From: Pseudomonadota bacterium
GTDB taxonomy: Bacteria > Pseudomonadota > Gammaproteobacteria > Burkholderiales > Rhodocyclaceae
NCBI GenBank assembly: GCA_008501585.1
Contig: QQUN01000033.1
Location: 48,629 to 112,628, forward strand
Length of the DNA: 64,000 nt
Direction of reading: 5' to 3'
The notes beneath the pieces are model-generated. The model was not told where the DNA came from and ran no database searches. It worked only from the letters and a program-made list of their open reading frames with translations. Positions 8,443-16,555 of the stretch are shown one piece after another. The translations under genes were made by a program, and so were the position numbers. Each line of letters opens with the position of its first letter. Position 1 is the stretch's first letter.

Positions 8443-9423
8443 TCAGATCACGAACACCGACGAGCCGGTGGTCTTGCGCGATTCGAGATCGCGGTGGGCC
8501 TGCACGGCGTCCTCCAGTGCGTAGCGCTGGTTGATTTCGATCTTGATGCGCCCGGCGGCCACATGGCCGAAGATCTCGCCGGCCAGCTCGGCCTTTTCGG
8601 CGGGGTCGGCGATGTAGTCGGCCAGCGCCGGGCGGGTCAGGTAGAGCGAGCCCTTCATGGCCAGCAGCTGCGGATCGAAGGGCGGGATGGTGCCGGAGGC
8701 GGTGCCCACGCAGACCATCAGTCCGCGCCGCTTGAGCGAGTCGAGCGAAGCCATGAAGGTGCTCTTGCCGACGCTGTCGAACACCACGTTCACGCCGACG
8801 CCGTCGGTCAGCTCGCGCGCCCGCTTGGTCACGTCCTCATGGCTGTAGTTGATCACGTGGTCGCAGCCGTGGGCGCGGGCCACCTCGGCCTTGGCCTCGC
8901 TGGAGACGGTGCCGATCACGGTCAGGCCGAGCAGCTTGGCCCATTGCGAGACGATCAGGCCGACGCCGCCGGCGGCCGCATGCAGCAGCACGGTGTCGCC
9001 TTGCTGGAACGGATGGATGCGGCGCATCAGGTAGGCCGAGGTCAGGCCGCGCATGGTCATCGCCGCGGCCGTCTCGCAGCTGATGCCGTCGGGCAGCTTG
9101 ATCAGCGGTTCGGCCGGGATCAGGCGGGCGGTGCTGTAGGCGCCCAGGGTGTTGAGGAAACCGGTGTAGGTTACCCGGTCGCCCTCGGCCACGTTCGTCA
9201 CGCCCGGGCCGACGGCCTCGACCACGCCCGCGCCTTCCACGCCCATGCCGGCGGGCAGGGGAATGGGGTAGGTGCCGTTGCGGAAATAGGTGTCGGCAAA
9301 GTTGAGGCCAACGGCCTCGTGGCGCAGGCGCACCTGCCCCGGGCCGGGCTCGCCCACTTGCACCTCTTCCCGGCGTAGCACCTCCGGCCCGCCTGTTTCA
9401 TGGAAGCGAATGGCTTGTTCCAC
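8443..9423 (-). CDS. NADPH:quinone oxidoreductase, zinc-free MDR family
   Basis: A 326-residue medium-chain dehydrogenase/reductase of the quinone oxidoreductase (QorA) type. The N-terminal GroES-like domain includes NFADTYFRNGTYP and GVEGAGVVEAVG. The Rossmann domain carries HAAAGGVGLIVSQWAKLLG near residue 145, the AAGGVG fingerprint for NADPH. The Cys/His zinc ligands of alcohol dehydrogenases are absent. An alanine-rich TMRGLTSAYLM segment is also typical. It would reduce quinones or enoyl-type substrates with NADPH. It is the third gene of the leftward operon behind the Rieske ferredoxin and stress-protein fusion. Confidence 0.9.
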   Translation of the reverse strand: MEQAIRFHETGGPEVLRREEVQVGEPGPGQVRLRHEAVGLNFADTYFRNGTYPIPLPAGMGVEGAGVVEAVGPGVTNVAEGDRVTYTGFLNTLGAYSTARLIPAEPLIKLPDGISCETAAAMTMRGLTSAYLMRRIHPFQQGDTVLLHAAAGGVGLIVSQWAKLLGLTVIGTVSSEAKAEVARAHGCDHVINYSHEDVTKRARELTDGVGVNVVFDSVGKSTFMASLDSLKRRGLMVCVGTASGTIPPFDPQLLAMKGSLYLTRPALADYIADPAEKAELAGEIFGHVAAGRIKIEINQRYALEDAVQAHRDLESRKTTGSSVFVI

Positions 9424-9466
9424 GGTGTTCTCCTCCTTTGATCTTGTCGTGTAATGTGTGGCGCGC

Positions 9467-10489
9467 TCAGCGGTCTGCCGGCAGCGCGATATTGACGATG
9501 CGCGAAAACAGGCGCTTGAACTCGGCGTCGGTGTCGCCCGAGAAGCGCGGGTCGCGGTTCTCCGAGAACACGGCGTTGATCTCGTCCCAGTCCGCGTCGG
9601 TCAGGTAGCGCTGGGCGGCGGGCAGGATCACGCCTTCCTCGCGGCCCATGTGGTCCCAGATGAAGCGGGCGTAGGCGGACACCGCCTGGTCCAGGTCGGC
9701 CAGGGCGGCCTCGCCGGCGATGTGGCGCTCCAGCGTGTCGGCCAGCGCATCCACCAACTGGTGGTCGCGCACGTGCTGGCGTTCGAGTTCGTCGAGTTCG
9801 GCGTTCATGGTGTGGGTCCGCTCGCGTAGCCGCCGGAAGAGGTATTCATCCTCCTTCGGGTGGTGCAAGGCAAGCGGGAAGGCCTTGATATAGCGCAGCA
9901 TGGCGCGCATCAGGGCCGGATCGGGCGGGGTGTTCCCGTCGCTGGCGGTCTTCAGCAGGTGCTGCCAGGCGTGTAGCACGGCCGCCAGCGAGCGGTGCTC
10001 CTCGCGGATGATGCCGATGGCCTGGATCGGTGCCGGCGGGTTGGTGGTGGCGGCGACCAGCACCGGGATCTCGGAATGCAGCAACACCTTCAGGGTCTGC
10101 GAACCGAGCAGCATGCCCAGCGTGCTCTTGCGCCCGTGCGAGGCCATGTAGATCAGGTCGCAGCCCGCCTCCCGCGCCGTGGACACGATGGCGCTGTACG
10201 GGCTGTCGCTCACCGCGCTGGTGGAGGCGCAGGGCACGCCCTGGGCCCGCGCCGCCGATTCGGCCTTGGTCAGCAACTCGCGCGCCCGGCCCTGGTAGGC
10301 ATAGACAAAGTCGGCCGGCGCGGTGAGCCGCACCACCTCCGCGTCGCCACTGAGCGAGGCCGCGAAGTCGGGCTGGGCGTGGAAGAAGGTGATGCGCGCG
10401 CCCAGCGCCCGTGCAAACTCGACGGCCTGGCTGATCGTGGCGGTGGACAGATCGGTGCCGTCAATGGGCACGAGCAGATGGCGGTACAT
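9467..10489 (-). CDS. universal stress protein fused to hemerythrin HHE domain
   Basis: A 340-residue two-domain protein. Residues 1-145 are a universal stress protein domain, starting MYRHLLVPIDGTDLS and carrying the ATP-binding glycine motif as SHGRKSTLGMLLGSQ. Residues 158-335 form a hemerythrin-like helical bundle with repeated His/Glu ligand segments: EEHRSLAAV, HHPKEDEYLF, ERQHVRDHQL and WDHMGREEGVI. Such a domain binds a di-iron site and senses or carries oxygen or NO. The fusion could couple nucleotide binding to oxygen or redox status. It follows the Rieske gene by 32 bases and precedes the quinone oxidoreductase gene by 43. Domain calls are firm; the function is inference. Confidence 0.9.
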   Translation of the reverse strand: MYRHLLVPIDGTDLSTATISQAVEFARALGARITFFHAQPDFAASLSGDAEVVRLTAPADFVYAYQGRARELLTKAESAARAQGVPCASTSAVSDSPYSAIVSTAREAGCDLIYMASHGRKSTLGMLLGSQTLKVLLHSEIPVLVAATTNPPAPIQAIGIIREEHRSLAAVLHAWQHLLKTASDGNTPPDPALMRAMLRYIKAFPLALHHPKEDEYLFRRLRERTHTMNAELDELERQHVRDHQLVDALADTLERHIAGEAALADLDQAVSAYARFIWDHMGREEGVILPAAQRYLTDADWDEINAVFSENRDPRFSGDTDAEFKRLFSRIVNIALPADR

Positions 10490-10521
10490 GGTGGCTCCTC
10501 GTCCGTGATGCGAATGAAGGG

Positions 10522-10836
10522 TCAGGCCTGCGCAGCGATGCCGACCAGCACGCGGTCACCATCGATGCGAACCGGGTGCTTCGCGACCGTGATCGTCGGC
10601 GCCACGGCCAGCGCGCCGGAGGTCACATCGAAGCGCCAGCCGTGGGCGGGGCAGGTGACATGGCGGCCGCACAGCGCGCCGCCGCTGAGTGCGGCGCCGC
10701 CGTGGGGGCAGCTGTTGTCGAGCGCATGGATGGCGCCGTCCACCTGGAACAGGGCGACAGGCCTGCCGCCAATGATGGCGGGGCGGCCCCGCTCGGGCGT
10801 GACGTCCTGCACGGCACAGACATCGATGAATTGCAT
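10522..10836 (-). CDS. Rieske [2Fe-2S] ferredoxin
   Basis: A 104-residue soluble Rieske-type ferredoxin with the two-part cluster motif. C-P-H-G near residue 43 and C-P-A-H-G-W near residue 62 supply the two Cys and two His ligands. There is no signal peptide, so it acts in the cytosol as an electron carrier for an oxygenase or reductase. I chose the ATG at 10836 because the fold begins there; upstream in-frame sequence is GC-run repeat DNA. It is the promoter-proximal gene of the leftward ten-gene operon. No Rieske oxygenase is encoded nearby, so its partner is unclear (NirD-like small ferredoxins have the same shape). Confidence 0.9.
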   Translation of the reverse strand: MQFIDVCAVQDVTPERGRPAIIGGRPVALFQVDGAIHALDNSCPHGGAALSGGALCGRHVTCPAHGWRFDVTSGALAVAPTITVAKHPVRIDGDRVLVGIAAQA

Positions 10837-11117
10837 GGCCTTTTCCTCGCCTGGGGTACTGATATGGCCTGAATGGTATGCACCCCCCCGGCGTCCTGCC
10901 CCCCTCGAAAAAGGGGGGGTGCCGATACCGGCCCCCCCGTGCTTAAATGTCTGTGTGCCGCACCGGACAAGGATTCCGTGGCACCCGTGCCCGCCAGTGC
11001 GAGGGCGCGGGGGAGGGGGAGACCGGGGGGGCGCTTTCGCGCAGGCAGCGCGCGAGTCTTCCTCGATACATAAAGAGCGACCCGCTACAGCGGGCCAAGA
11101 GCACATGGGTGTGTTTG
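10837..11117. promoter_or_regulatory. divergent control region with GC-run inverted repeat
   Basis: A 281-base gap between the leftward operon and the rightward LuxR regulator gene. It must hold both promoters, but I cannot identify convincing -35/-10 boxes. Its clearest structure is a nested inverted repeat from about 10876 to 10930. GGTAT-GCACCCCCC on the left pairs with GGGGGGTGC and ATACC on the right, and an inner CCCCCC/GGGGGG hairpin sits around a TCGAAAAA loop. Confidence 0.5.
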
Positions 11118-13826
11118 ATGACCAACGCAGTCAGCGACACCGGCACCGCGTTTTCCGAACTCGTCCTCAGGACGTCGCCGCCGCGCCCGCCGCGCCACCA
11201 GTTGCAGCGGCCGCGGCTGGGACTGGAGCACGAGCAGTTCGCCGACCGCGCGGTGATCGTGGTCCAGGCCCCGCCCGGCTTCGGCAAGACCACGCTGCTC
11301 GGCCAGTGGCGGCGCGAGTTTCTGGCGCGCGGCGCGGCCGTGGCCTGGATGTCCTGCGACGAGCGCGATGATCCGCAGCGCTTTCTCCATGGCCTGACCC
11401 TCGCCGTGCGCACCGGCTGTGCGCGGCCGACCTTCGGCCAGCTGCTGCTCGAGACGGCCGGGTCTGCCGGCGAGCTGGGCGGCGTGACGGCCTGGCTGGC
11501 CGAGGTGGCGCAGACCGCGCTGGACCTGGTGCTGATCGTCGACGAAGCCGAGCGCCTGTCGCCGCGCAACTTTGCTGCGCTCACCTACCTGGTGCACAAC
11601 CTGCCGGCCAACCTGAGGCTGGTGATCGGGGCGCGCGGTGGCATCGACGCCGTGGTGGCCGACCTGGTCGACTACGGCCACTGCCTGGTGCTGGGCCCCG
11701 AAACGCTGCGCTTCAGCCTCGACGAAACCCTGGCCCTGGTGCGCGAGCGCTTCGGCGAGAAGGTCGATGCCGATTGCAGTGCCCGCCTGCAGGAGCTGAC
11801 CGAAGGCTGGCCCCTGGGCCTGCAACTGGCCCTGGCGGCCATTCCCGAAGGCGGCGATCCGCTGGTGGCGATCAAATCGCTGGCGGCCGATTCGGGCAAG
11901 GGGGGCGAACACCTGCTGGGCGGCCTGGTGGCAAAGCTGGCGACCGACGATGTGGGCTTCCTCACCCGCATCGCCGTGGTCGATCAGTTCCACCCCGACC
12001 TGTGCCGGGCGCTCACCGGTGCCGACGATGCCCCGGCGCGCCTCGCGCGGCTGATGCAGGACACCCCCATCTTCATCACCAGCGACGCCAGCGACGCCCG
12101 CGAATGGTGCCGGCTGCATGCCCTGGCGCGCGACGCGTTCCGCCTGCGCCTGACCGAACTCCCCGCTGAGCAGCAGGTGGACCTCCATGCCCGGGCCATG
12201 GCCTGGCTGGTCGAGCACGGCATGATCGAGGAGGCCGCCCGCCACGCCCATGCCGCCGGGCAGCGTGAAAAGGCCTACGACCTGGCCGAGCGGTGCCTCT
12301 ACGACGCCGTGGTCCAGGGCCAGCAGCAGGCGGTGTTCGAATGGCTCGAACTGTTGCCCGAGGCCGAGCTGGAGCGGCGCCCGCGCCTGCGCCTGGCCGC
12401 GGCCTGGGCGCTGGCCCTGAGCGAACGCCATGAGGAGGCCGGTCGCCTGCTGGCGCCCATGCTCGAGGCGCCGGACGTGGACGCCGCCCTGCGCTACGAG
12501 CACGCGCTGATCGTCTCCGGCGGCGCCTACTACGCCGACGAACCGGATCGCTGCGTGGCGCTGTTCAAGCCGTGGATCGATGCCCCGCCAGCGCGCGAGC
12601 CGCGCCTGTTGCAGATGCACGCCAACCGCCTGTCGGTGCTCGCCATCCTGCAGGGCGACCCGGCGCAGGCACGGCGCCACCAGCAGGCCGTGCCGCGCGG
12701 CGCCTATGGCGAAGCCTACGGCTATGCTACGCGCTGGGGCGATTTCGTCACCGGCCTGGCCTATCTGTGGGAGGGGCAGGTGAAGCTCGGCGAAGATGTG
12801 CTGCGCCCGGCCCTGGCCAGCGCCGACGCCGACCTCGGCCGCCGCCACCCGCTCGCCTGCATGCTCGCCTCGCTGCTGGCGGCGGCCTGCTACGAGCGCG
12901 ACCGGGTGGACGAAGCGGCGGCCCTGCTGGCCCACCGGCTCGACATGCTCGAGCGGGTCGGCACACCGGAAACCGCGCTCTTCGGCTATCGCACGGCGGC
13001 ACGCATTGCCGCCGCCCAGGGCGTCGAACACCGCGCGCTCGACCTGCTCGAAGCGCTCTATGCCATCGGCGATGCCCGCCGCCTGCCGCGGCTGTGCGTG
13101 GCCAGCCTGGCCGACCAGGTGCGCATGCACGCCGGGCGCTTCCGTTCGGAAACCTGCCGGGCCCTGGTGCAGCGCATCGACGACATCCTCGCGCGCGACG
13201 ACCTGCCCGCCGGCCCGCTGTGGCGCCGCTCGGTGGTGTGGCTGCAGGCCATGGCGCATGTCCATGCCGCGGTGGCGGCCCAGGACTGGCCGACGGTGCT
13301 GGCGGTGCTAGACCGCGCCGCCCCGCTGGTCGACGACCGCAAGCTGGGCCGCGTGGGCATCGAGATCATGGCGTTGCGCGCGTTCGCCCTCGACCGCCAG
13401 GGCGAGGACGGCCGTGCCTTGCTGCTCGAAGCCATGAACCTGGCGCAGACCTACGGCCTGGCCCGCACCTTTGTCGACGCCCACCCGGCGCTGGCCGACT
13501 GGGCGCGGCGGGTGGCCGACGAGGCGGCCGGCGGCCGCGACGCCGGCCACACCGTGCCGGTCGCCCGCGCCGTACCCCCGTCCGCCGAGCGCACCGCCGC
13601 CGGCCCGCGCGCCGTGCCGAGCATGGTCCTCACCCCCAAGGAACGCGCCGTCCTCGAACTGCTGGCGCGCAACCTCTCCAACAAGGAAATCGCCCAGGCC
13701 ATGTCGGTGGGGGAAGAGACCGTCAAGTGGCACCTCAAGAACCTGTTCGGCAAACTCGACGCCGGCTCCCGCAAACACGTCGTCCGCCGCGCCCAGATCC
13801 TGGGGCTGCTGGAGGGGATGGAATAG
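11118..13826 (+). CDS. MalT/AlkS-like ATP-dependent LuxR (LAL) transcriptional regulator
   Basis: A 902-residue signal-transduction ATPase of the STAND class. The Walker A motif APPGFGKTTLLGQW lies near residue 50 and Walker B LVLIVDEAERL near residue 140. A long TPR-like helical sensor region (about 330-800) follows. The C-terminal LuxR-type HTH reads KERAVLELLARNLSNKEIA, then ETVKWHLKNLFGKL, ending LLEGME. Members such as MalT, AcoK and AlkS bind an inducer in the helical region and activate adjacent operons. I prefer the ATG at 11118 (MTNAVSD), since the 57 codons upstream are repeat-like. Being divergent from the BKACE operon, it probably activates that operon. The inducer is unknown. Confidence 0.9.
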   Translation: MTNAVSDTGTAFSELVLRTSPPRPPRHQLQRPRLGLEHEQFADRAVIVVQAPPGFGKTTLLGQWRREFLARGAAVAWMSCDERDDPQRFLHGLTLAVRTGCARPTFGQLLLETAGSAGELGGVTAWLAEVAQTALDLVLIVDEAERLSPRNFAALTYLVHNLPANLRLVIGARGGIDAVVADLVDYGHCLVLGPETLRFSLDETLALVRERFGEKVDADCSARLQELTEGWPLGLQLALAAIPEGGDPLVAIKSLAADSGKGGEHLLGGLVAKLATDDVGFLTRIAVVDQFHPDLCRALTGADDAPARLARLMQDTPIFITSDASDAREWCRLHALARDAFRLRLTELPAEQQVDLHARAMAWLVEHGMIEEAARHAHAAGQREKAYDLAERCLYDAVVQGQQQAVFEWLELLPEAELERRPRLRLAAAWALALSERHEEAGRLLAPMLEAPDVDAALRYEHALIVSGGAYYADEPDRCVALFKPWIDAPPAREPRLLQMHANRLSVLAILQGDPAQARRHQQAVPRGAYGEAYGYATRWGDFVTGLAYLWEGQVKLGEDVLRPALASADADLGRRHPLACMLASLLAAACYERDRVDEAAALLAHRLDMLERVGTPETALFGYRTAARIAAAQGVEHRALDLLEALYAIGDARRLPRLCVASLADQVRMHAGRFRSETCRALVQRIDDILARDDLPAGPLWRRSVVWLQAMAHVHAAVAAQDWPTVLAVLDRAAPLVDDRKLGRVGIEIMALRAFALDRQGEDGRALLLEAMNLAQTYGLARTFVDAHPALADWARRVADEAAGGRDAGHTVPVARAVPPSAERTAAGPRAVPSMVLTPKERAVLELLARNLSNKEIAQAMSVGEETVKWHLKNLFGKLDAGSRKHVVRRAQILGLLEGME

Positions 13827-14123
13827 TCGCGCGGTGGTGGAAAGGGGGCGAGGGCAGTGTGTCGGATTGGCGGCAAGCGGCCAGGAGCGGATGGCCACCC
13901 TCTCTCCGGATAAAACGCCTGAAGGACTGTTTCACTCCAAAACTTGCCGGAAGGGCAATTTCGGCGCTTCGGCGTTGCTGTCTGTCACCGGTTTGTTCCG
14001 GCACGACAGCAACCAGATTCGATGCTGACGTTTAAGCCAAAAAAGCGCCACCGCCATTTCTGGCTGCAACACGAATCGCGCCCCAGATTGGATTTCTGAT
14101 GACCCGTGTGACCGGGAAATTGG
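13827..14123. other. intergenic region before the toxin-antitoxin genes
   Basis: No convincing gene. Composition drops from the high GC of the regulator gene to a more balanced base content, which suggests this is the left edge of an acquired segment. The only ordered element I see is the long stem-loop at 13974-14013. Confidence 0.5.
13974..14013. repeat. 40-base stem-loop
   Basis: Perfect nine-base arms GTTGCTGTC (13974-13982) and GACAGCAAC (14005-14013) enclose an inner CCGG/CCGG pair around TTTGTT. There is no following T-run, so it is not a classical intrinsic terminator, though it could end the regulator transcript or protect its 3' end. Confidence 0.55.
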
Positions 14124-14245
14124 TTGTTCATTATTGAGGTATGTTCATGGAACGTGAACAGCACGGATAAACGAACAATTAGTTGCTTGGTGTGTTCAAA
14201 TTAACGTATCGTTCACGTAACGCAAACGATGATAGTTTTTGAACA
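14124..14245 (+). promoter_or_regulatory. cluster of GTTCA/TGAAC motifs, probable operator of the AbiE-like pair
   Basis: Seven copies of GTTCA or its complement TGAAC (or the related GAACAA) fall within about 125 bases directly upstream of the antitoxin start, in AT-rich DNA. The best-formed is the inverted repeat TGTTCA-N7-TGAACA at 14142-14160. Others lie at 14124-14130, 14173-14178, 14193-14199, 14211-14215 and 14239-14245. Antitoxins of the AbiE class autoregulate by binding inverted repeats at their own promoter, so this cluster is a natural candidate. Binding is inferred, not shown. Confidence 0.5.
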
Positions 14246-15325
14246 ATGAAGCAGGCTGACGACAAAGAACGCCGGATCCTGGACGCTGCCTTGATGGCCA
14301 TCGCGCAGCACGCGGGTCTTCGCGGTACGGTGACCGCGTTAGAACAACCCAATGAGGCGGGTTTTCGGGCGGACGCCCTCATCGAGATCGAAGCGAACGG
14401 AGAGCGATACCCGTACGCCGCCCAAATCAAACGCGTTGATCGATTCGCAGCACTGGGAGAAATCAGAAATCGATTTGCCCATCACTTACACGCACCGCGG
14501 CCGCCACTGCTTGTCGCTCCGCGCATGACCGCAGACGCCGCTGAAAAATGCCGCGAACTCGATCTCCAGTTCATCGACGCGGCGGGCAACGCTTACTTGC
14601 GTGCGCCTGGCCTGTATGTACTGGTGAAAGGGCAGCGCCCTGCCAAAGGGGAAGGCTTACCGCTGGCTGGTCAAGAAGAAAAACGCGCAGGCACGGCGAC
14701 CCATTTGCGGGTCATCTTCGCGTTGCTTTGCCAGCCTGACATGCTCAATGCACCCTATCGGGACATTGCACGGACGGCAGGCGTCGCGCTGGGCACCATT
14801 GGTATGGTTTTCAAGGATCTTGCCGCCAGAGGCATCACCGCTGGCGGCCAGCGCAAAGGTGACCGAATCATGCGCGAGCGCAAGAGGCTCATCGATGAGT
14901 GGGTCACTACCTACCCGCTCAGACTGCGTCCGAAACTCAATACGCGTCGTTTCAACGCGCCGGAGCCAAACTGGTGGCAGAGGGTCGATCCCGCACAATA
15001 CGGTGCCCAATGGGGGGCTGAGGTCGCCGCTGCGAAGCTGACAGGGTATCTTCGCCCGGAGACTGCCACCCTCTATCTGCACAAGGAGAAGGGCAAGCGG
15101 AATCTGACAAGACTCGTCGCAGAACACCGGCTGCGTCCGGCCCCGGACGGTGATATCGAAATACTCGACGCCTTCTGGGACTTCGACGACGAACAGCCGA
15201 TGACGGCAACCGTACCGCCCCTGCTGGCCTACGCCGACTTGATCGCCACGCTCGATCCCCGAAACCTTGAAGCTGCAAAGCTGATCCATGACCAATATCT
15301 CACGCCCGCTGGCGCTGAAGCCTGA
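14246..15325 (+). CDS. AbiEi-like antitoxin / transcriptional regulator of a type IV TA pair
   Basis: A 359-residue protein with an N-terminal nuclease-fold-like region (residues 1-130, containing YAAQIKRVDRFAALGEIRNRF and LDLQFIDAAGNAYL). A winged-helix HTH follows at about 150-195 (HLRVIFALLCQPDML, then DIARTAGVALGTIGMVF). The C-terminal domain (215-359) is of the AbiEi-antitoxin type. The toxin-like gene starts inside its 3' end (38-base overlap), as in type IV pairs. The central rather than N-terminal HTH separates it from classical AbiEi and fits the group annotated as regulators with an AbiEi antitoxin domain. Codon use is less GC-biased than its neighbours, suggesting transfer. The family call rests on remembered similarity. 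Confidence 0.7.
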   Translation: MKQADDKERRILDAALMAIAQHAGLRGTVTALEQPNEAGFRADALIEIEANGERYPYAAQIKRVDRFAALGEIRNRFAHHLHAPRPPLLVAPRMTADAAEKCRELDLQFIDAAGNAYLRAPGLYVLVKGQRPAKGEGLPLAGQEEKRAGTATHLRVIFALLCQPDMLNAPYRDIARTAGVALGTIGMVFKDLAARGITAGGQRKGDRIMRERKRLIDEWVTTYPLRLRPKLNTRRFNAPEPNWWQRVDPAQYGAQWGAEVAAAKLTGYLRPETATLYLHKEKGKRNLTRLVAEHRLRPAPDGDIEILDAFWDFDDEQPMTATVPPLLAYADLIATLDPRNLEAAKLIHDQYLTPAGAEA

Positions 15326-16163
15326 TCGTCCGCTTGATCCAATAGCACTCGCAGTCATCAACGCCATCCAGCAGGCGGCCACAAAACTCAAGCGCCCGGT
15401 CTTCATTGTGGGCGCTGTCGCGCGAATCATCCTGCTCGAACACATTCACGGCCTGAGCGCGGGCCGGGCAACAGCCGATGTGGATTTTGCCTTTGCACTC
15501 GACCACTGGGCGCAATTCGACGCAATCAAGGCACTGTTGCTTGAGCACCCCGGGTTCCATGCCTCAGAACACGTCGTTCACCGTTTGCACTATCGCGCGC
15601 CAGGACAGGAGCCATCGTACAAGGTCGATCTGATTCCGTTCGGTGGCATCGAGGCGAGCGCAAACACGATCACCTGGCCGCCCGACATGGAAATCATGAT
15701 GAATGTCGCCGGATTCAGCGATGCGTTCTCGGCCGCGGTCAATGTGCAGATCAGTCCGGGCACGGCCATCGCGGTGGCATCACTTCCCGGTATCGCGATC
15801 CTGAAACTCTTCGCATGGGCTGATCGAAGGCACGACAACGCCAAGGATGCAATCGATCTCAACACGCTGTTGCGCAGCTATCACGACGCCGGCAATCACC
15901 ATCGAATCTATGCGGACGAACGCGCCCTGACGGCATTGGAAGCCGTTGAGTATGACCCCGAGCTCGCCGGCGCATGGCTGATGGGCAACGATGTGGCCAC
16001 GATGGCCTCGACTGCAACCCTCACGGATCTTGAGCCCCTGCTCAATGGCCAACTTCGAGACCGGCTCATCGAAGACATGTCTCGCGCAATGAAAGGCCGG
16101 GCCGATGTACTGAAATATGCATCCCGCCTTCTGGAACAATTCACCATCGGCCTCACGGCCTGA
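15288..16163 (+). CDS. AbiEii-like nucleotidyltransferase toxin
   Basis: A 291-residue protein of the DNA-polymerase-beta nucleotidyltransferase fold. FIVGAVARIILLEHI near residue 40 corresponds to the GG/GS motif, with GA replacing GG. RATADVDFAF near residue 62 supplies the two metal-binding Asp residues (DVD). YKVDLIPFGG near residue 110 gives the third acidic residue. AILKLFAWADRRHDNAKDAIDL is the typical AbiEii helix. AbiEii-type toxins transfer nucleotides to cellular targets such as tRNA and are bacteriostatic. The gene overlaps the antitoxin gene by 38 bases and ends 16 bases before a broken hsdM fragment. Catalytic Asp residues are intact, so it may be active. Confidence 0.75.
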   Translation: MTNISRPLALKPDRPLDPIALAVINAIQQAATKLKRPVFIVGAVARIILLEHIHGLSAGRATADVDFAFALDHWAQFDAIKALLLEHPGFHASEHVVHRLHYRAPGQEPSYKVDLIPFGGIEASANTITWPPDMEIMMNVAGFSDAFSAAVNVQISPGTAIAVASLPGIAILKLFAWADRRHDNAKDAIDLNTLLRSYHDAGNHHRIYADERALTALEAVEYDPELAGAWLMGNDVATMASTATLTDLEPLLNGQLRDRLIEDMSRAMKGRADVLKYASRLLEQFTIGLTA

Positions 16164-16179
16164 ACAAACAACACACCGA

Positions 16180-16338
16180 ATGAACCGCGACCAACTCAAA
16201 AAACTGGAGCGCGACCGCTGAGCCGCCGCCGACACACTGCGCGCCAACGCCGACCTCAAGGCCAGCGAATACAGCACCCCCGTGCTCGGCCTCATCTTCC
16301 TCAAGTTCGCCGACAACAAATACCGCCGGCAAGCGTAG
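16180..16338 (+). pseudogene. hsdM: N-terminal remnant of type I restriction-modification methylase HsdM
   Basis: The 53 codons from ATG at 16180 to TAG at 16336-16338 encode an HsdM-like N-terminus: MNRDQLKKLERDR, then TGA at 16219-16221, then [18 protein letters not shown] and [16 protein letters not shown]. This is the hallmark opening of HsdM (adenine methyltransferase subunit), interrupted by an in-frame stop at codon 14. It is cut off after about 50 residues by a palindromic repeat. The rest of hsdM, hsdS and hsdR is not present. Beside a toxin-antitoxin pair, this marks the remains of a defence island. Confidence 0.85.
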
Positions 16339-16425
16339 CCCGGACAAGGCCCGTAGGGCCGCCTCCGGGATTCGTCGGTTGAGCGACCACTGACCCCGGA
16401 TTTCGCTTCGCTCCATCCGGGCTAC
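16335..16425. repeat. palindromic GTAGCCCGG...CCGGGCTAC element
   Basis: A 91-base REP/MITE-like element bounded by the inverted ends GTAGCCCGGA and TCCGGGCTAC. Its internal parts (AAGGCCCGTAGGGCC and ATTTCGCTTCGCTCCAT) match the general look of the common proteobacterial intergenic palindromic element. It begins exactly where the HsdM similarity ends, so its insertion or a deletion beside it probably truncated hsdM. From 16426 to 16555 one rightward frame stays open with a protein-like sequence (ENARLYERLLSGKP) that I cannot assign. Confidence 0.7.
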
Positions 16426-16555
16426 AAAACTGGGAAGCGAACCGCGAGAACGCCCGATTATATGAACGGCTGCTCTCTGGAAAGCCATATGGCCCGGGTC
16501 GAAAGCGAGCAATCAACCAAAATCTTCATCACCGCGATTCCACCCCGCCAACACC

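Noticed and set aside
10947..11117. A 57-codon N-terminal extension of the LuxR regulator
   Set aside because: It lies in repeat-like, GC-run intergenic DNA with no ribosome site. The ATG at 11118 leads directly into the conserved domain.
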